Shown piece by piece: positions 60,667-64,000 of a stretch of 64,000 nucleotides of DNA (within the stretch, counting starts at the first letter, position 1; every line of letters starts with the position of its first letter). Source of the DNA: Flavobacterium sp. (GTDB lineage Bacteria; Bacteroidota; Bacteroidia; Flavobacteriales; Flavobacteriaceae); the NCBI RefSeq assembly GCF_027484205.1, contig NZ_JAIXUB010000015.1:248001-312000 (forward strand), read 5' to 3'. A program made the translations under genes and the position numbers. The notes under the pieces are model-generated. The model had not been told where the DNA came from. It worked only from the letters and a program-made list of their open reading frames with translations, and did not search any database.

Positions 60667-62514
60667 ATGTGTGGAATTGTTGGATATATTGGATATCGTG
60701 AAGCTTATCCTATTGTAATTAAAGGATTGAAAAGACTTGAGTATAGAGGATATGATAGTGCTGGAGTCATGCTATATGATGGTGAAGATTTAAAAATTTC
60801 TAAAACAAAAGGTAAAGTTTCTGATTTAGAAGAAAAATCATCAAAAGAAATTTCAACCAATGGTTCTATAGGAATGGGTCATACTCGATGGGCAACTCAT
60901 GGTGTTCCAAATGATGTTAACTCACATCCACACGTTTCTAATTCGGGTGATTTAGCTATAATTCATAACGGAATTATTGAGAATTATGAACCTTTAAAAA
61001 AAGAATTAATCAAAAGAGGTTATACGTTCAAGTCTGATACAGACACAGAGGTATTAGTAAATTTAATTGAAGAAGTTCAGAAAAAAGAAAATCTAAAACT
61101 TGGTAAAGCAGTACAAGTTGCCTTGAATCAAGTTGTTGGTGCTTATGCGATTTGTGTTTTTGACAAAAAGAAACCCGATGAAATTGTAGTGGCTCGTCTT
61201 GGAAGTCCATTAGCTATTGGAGTTGGAGAAAATGAATTTTTTATAGCTTCTGATGCTTCTCCTTTTATTGAATATACTTCTAATGCAATTTATCTTGAGG
61301 ATGAAGAAATGGCAATTGTACGTTTACAAAAACCACTAAAAATTAGAAAAATAAAAGACGATTCATTAGTTGATCCATACATTCAAGAATTGCAAATGAA
61401 TTTGGAGCAAATTGAAAAAGGTGGTTATGATCATTTTATGCTTAAAGAGATTTATGAGCAACCAAATGTTATCAAAGATACCTACAGAGGAAGACTTCAT
61501 GCAAATGCAGGATTAATTCAAATGGCTGGTGTTGAAGATAATATTGAAAAATTTCTTAACGCTGATAGAATTATAATTATAGCTTGTGGAACTTCATGGC
61601 ATGCTGGTCTTGTGGCTGAATATGTGATTGAAGAGTTTGCTAGAATTCCTGTAGAAGTAGAATATGCTTCTGAGTTTAGATATCGAAATCCAATTATAAC
61701 GAATAAAGATGTAATAATTGCTATTTCTCAATCAGGAGAAACGGCTGATACACTTGCAGCAATCAAACTTGCTAAAGAAAAAGGAGCATTTGTTTTTGGA
61801 GTTTGTAATGTTGTTGGTTCATCAATTTCTAGAGAAACTCATGCTGGAGCTTATACTCACGCTGGTCCAGAAATTGGGGTTGCATCAACTAAAGCGTTTA
61901 CAACTCAAATTACAGTACTAACAATGATTGCTCTTCGTCTTGCAAAGGCAAAAGGAACAATGTCAAATTCTGATTTTCATAGATATTTACAAGAGTTAGA
62001 AGTTATTCCTGAAAAAGTGGCTGAAGCACTAAACACAAATGATATTGCAAAAGAAATTGCATCAATATATAAAGATGCACCAAATTGCCTCTATTTAGGT
62101 AGAGGATACAATTTTCCTGTAGCTTTAGAAGGAGCATTAAAATTAAAAGAGATATCATACATTCATGCAGAAGGATATCCAGCTGCAGAAATGAAACATG
62201 GTCCGATTGCTTTGATTGACGAAAAAATGCCAGTTGTAGTAATTGCACCAAAACAAGGTCACTATGATAAAGTGGTTAGTAACATTCAAGAAATTAAATC
62301 GAGAAGTGGTAAAATTATAGCTGTAGTAACAAAAGGTGATACACAAGTAAAAGAATTAGCAGATCATGTTATAGAAATTCCAGAAACATCAGATGCTTTA
62401 TCGCCACTTTTAACGACAATTCCTTTACAATTGTTGTCATACCATATTGCGGTTTTAAGAGGTTGTAATGTTGATCAACCTAGAAATTTAGCTAAATCAG
62501 TGACGGTAGAATAA
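60667..62514 (+). CDS. glmS: Glutamine-fructose-6-phosphate aminotransferase
   Basis: Makes glucosamine-6-phosphate for peptidoglycan and LPS. The N-terminal Cys2 nucleophile is in 'MCGIVGYIG'; 'HTRWATHGVPNDVNSHPH' is near 76. The two SIS isomerase domains show 'CGTSWHAGLVAEY' near 305, 'SQSGETADTLAA' near 355 and 'EISYIHAEGYPAAEMKHGPIA'. The C-terminus ends 'DQPRNLAKSVTVE' as in all GlmS. It is 615 aa, normal length. No ribozyme is seen upstream. Confidence 0.97.
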   Translation: MCGIVGYIGYREAYPIVIKGLKRLEYRGYDSAGVMLYDGEDLKISKTKGKVSDLEEKSSKEISTNGSIGMGHTRWATHGVPNDVNSHPHVSNSGDLAIIHNGIIENYEPLKKELIKRGYTFKSDTDTEVLVNLIEEVQKKENLKLGKAVQVALNQVVGAYAICVFDKKKPDEIVVARLGSPLAIGVGENEFFIASDASPFIEYTSNAIYLEDEEMAIVRLQKPLKIRKIKDDSLVDPYIQELQMNLEQIEKGGYDHFMLKEIYEQPNVIKDTYRGRLHANAGLIQMAGVEDNIEKFLNADRIIIIACGTSWHAGLVAEYVIEEFARIPVEVEYASEFRYRNPIITNKDVIIAISQSGETADTLAAIKLAKEKGAFVFGVCNVVGSSISRETHAGAYTHAGPEIGVASTKAFTTQITVLTMIALRLAKAKGTMSNSDFHRYLQELEVIPEKVAEALNTNDIAKEIASIYKDAPNCLYLGRGYNFPVALEGALKLKEISYIHAEGYPAAEMKHGPIALIDEKMPVVVIAPKQGHYDKVVSNIQEIKSRSGKIIAVVTKGDTQVKELADHVIEIPETSDALSPLLTTIPLQLLSYHIAVLRGCNVDQPRNLAKSVTVE

Positions 62515-62533
62515 AATTATTTAAATTTTTAAT

Positions 62534-62571
62534 AAAACGCTAGTTAGATTTTTTCTTTCTAGCGTTTTTTT
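62534..62571 (+). terminator. Terminator after glmS
   Basis: AAAACGCTAG at 62534-62543 pairs with CTAGCGTTTT at 62559-62568 around a 15-nt loop, followed by a T-run. Confidence 0.88.
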
Positions 62572-62804
62572 ATTAAATTCATTTTTATTGTGATATATTT
62601 AATAAAAATCAAAATTTATTATGTAAGCATAATATTTTTTAGTTAATATTTTGAAAATGTTAAATAAATCACAACAAAATTAAAATACAATATAAACAAC
62701 AAAACACCTATTTGATTATTAAAAGTGAAATTTATTATTTGTTTTTTTAGTAATATAAAAAATATTTGTATTTTGGCTACTTAAACCAACAAAATTTAAA
62801 CCTA
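62572..62804. other. AT-rich gap before the TonB-dependent receptor gene
   Basis: The gap from the glmS terminator to the receptor ATG is very AT-rich and contains TATTTG-like runs near 62763, but no full TAnnTTTG match in the correct position. It should hold the receptor promoter; no small gene is seen. Confidence 0.3.
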
Positions 62805-64000
62805 ATGAAGATTTATTATTTTATTTTGACATTGTTTTTTTGTAGCATTTCTTTTGCACAAACCACAATTTCAGGTTCGGTAAAAGACAGTAAAAACGAA
62901 CCAATTCCTGGAGCCAACATAAAAGTTGTTGGTGAATCAGACGGAACTGTCACGGATGTTGATGGAAAATTTATTTTTAAAACATCAAAAAAGGCACCTT
63001 TCAAAGTTGAAGTTTCGAGTATTGGTTACGAGGCACAAAACTTAGAAATTACTTCGAACAATCAAAAATTAGATGTTAATTTAGTTGAAGCTGATAAAGT
63101 TATTGACGAAATTGTAGTTTCTGCTTCAAGAACACCAGAGAAAGTTAAAGAATCTCCGGTTACTATTGAAAGAATGACTATTAAAGATATTAAAAAAACC
63201 GCTTCACCAACATTTTATGATGGTTTAGAAAACTTAAAAGAAGTGCATATGAATACAAGTAGTATGTCTTTTAAGTCAATAAACACTAGAGGTTTTGCCA
63301 CTGTTGCAAATACTCGTTTTATGCAATTAGTTGATGGAATGGATAATTCTTCTCCATTATTAAACTTTGTTTTAGGAAACTTAATTGGAGTTTCAGAAAT
63401 TGATGTTGCTAATGTTGAGTTATTACCTGGAGCTTCATCTGCATTATATGGTGCAAATGCGTTTAATGGTATTTTATTTATGAACAGTAAAAGTCCTTTT
63501 ACAAGTCAAGGAGTAACTGCTTATGCAAAATATGGACAAACCAGCCAAAAAGCAGCTGGAAATAATTTATATTATGACTATGGTGTTAGAGTTGCACATG
63601 CATTTACAAAACATTTTGCCGCAAAAGCAAATTTCACTTTCATGAATGGAACAGATTGGTATGCAACTGATTATGATGATTATTCAAGTCCAGGAAGAGA
63701 CAGAAGCCATCATAATTACAATGGGTTAAACGTTTATGGTGATGAAGTTTCTACAAATATTAGAGGTGTTGCAACAGGAATGTTTAATGCAGGTGTAATT
63801 AATGCTTCTCAATTAGCTGTTTTTAATTCAATTTTACCTGATTATAATGTTAGTAGAACTGGGTACAAAGAAGTTGAATTGACAGATAATAAGGTTCAAA
63901 ACTCTAAAATAGATTTCTCTTTACATTTCAAACCATGGGCTAATGATACAGAAATTATTTGGCAAAGTAAATTTGGTTTTGGAAACACTGTTTATCAAGG
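62805..64000 (+). CDS. TonB-dependent receptor, 3' end outside the window
   Basis: ATG 62805 opens a signal peptide (MKIYYFILTLFFCSISFAQ). The frame stays open to the window edge. Next come a carboxypeptidase-like regulatory domain ('TISGSVKDSKNEPIPGANI'), a short stretch 'IDEIVVSASRTPEKVKESP' as the TonB-box region, and the start of the plug domain ('LLPGASSALYGANAFNGILFM'). It is a SusC/outer-membrane uptake receptor type; the substrate cannot be read. Confidence 0.85.
   Translation, partial: MKIYYFILTLFFCSISFAQTTISGSVKDSKNEPIPGANIKVVGESDGTVTDVDGKFIFKTSKKAPFKVEVSSIGYEAQNLEITSNNQKLDVNLVEADKVIDEIVVSASRTPEKVKESPVTIERMTIKDIKKTASPTFYDGLENLKEVHMNTSSMSFKSINTRGFATVANTRFMQLVDGMDNSSPLLNFVLGNLIGVSEIDVANVELLPGASSALYGANAFNGILFMNSKSPFTSQGVTAYAKYGQTSQKAAGNNLYYDYGVRVAHAFTKHFAAKANFTFMNGTDWYATDYDDYSSPGRDRSHHNYNGLNVYGDEVSTNIRGVATGMFNAGVINASQLAVFNSILPDYNVSRTGYKEVELTDNKVQNSKIDFSLHFKPWANDTEIIWQSKFGFGNTVYQ

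Noticed and set aside
1-64000. CRISPR array
   Set aside because: No run of evenly spaced repeats with different spacers; the 120-bp repeats are too few and have shared interiors.

Overview
The window is low-GC chromosomal DNA from a member of the Bacteroidota, very probably Flavobacterium or a close relative. The evidence is -7 promoter boxes of the TAnnTTTG type, two secreted enzymes with type IX secretion tails, a GldH-like lipoprotein, an OlsF-type ornithine-lipid synthase and a SusC/TonB-type receptor. Species cannot be fixed from the sequence alone.

Positions 1 to about 27,508 are a siphovirus-type prophage whose left end lies outside the window. In order it holds: a ParB-methyltransferase fusion; a secreted cysteine-rich protein on its own promoter; small and large terminase; head-tail completion and tail-tip proteins; tape measure; a small HTH-like regulator; a two-gene cassette on the opposite strand; prohead protease/scaffold; major capsid; probable tail tube; portal; connector; tail fibre; a lysis block (holin, muramidase, lipoprotein that looks like a unimolecular spanin); a strong terminator; and a leftward tyrosine recombinase next to tRNA-Asn(GTT), the probable attachment gene. 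Terminase and portal are about 14 kb apart with the tail genes between them. Four copies of a 19-bp palindrome lie on or beside promoters at 3457, 4068, 15298 and 16078, which suggests one regulator controls the moron, terminase, regulator and capsid transcription units.

From 27,509 to 64,000 the DNA is ordinary flavobacterial core genome: rseP, an M1 aminopeptidase, serS, a TPR protein, rsmA, mgtE, a 2-hydroxyacid dehydrogenase, a four-gene membrane module ending in an M48 protease, olsF, xth, an OmpA lipoprotein, an aldo/keto reductase, a leftward series from a cupin back to panC (including radA, panD and panC), then rightward a GT5-domain protein, a DUF4270 lipoprotein, glmS and the start of a TonB-dependent receptor.

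The most unusual chromosomal feature is at 41,496-42,218. Three copies of a roughly 120-bp element with imperfect inverted ends of about 24 bp lie around a single-domain GIY-YIG nuclease gene, and relics occur at 35,093 and 48,258. The arrangement recalls a non-autonomous repeat family kept near a nuclease. Other points of interest are an alpha/beta hydrolase with Asp in place of the nucleophile Ser, and two phage genes whose -7 box lies only 4 nt before the start codon.
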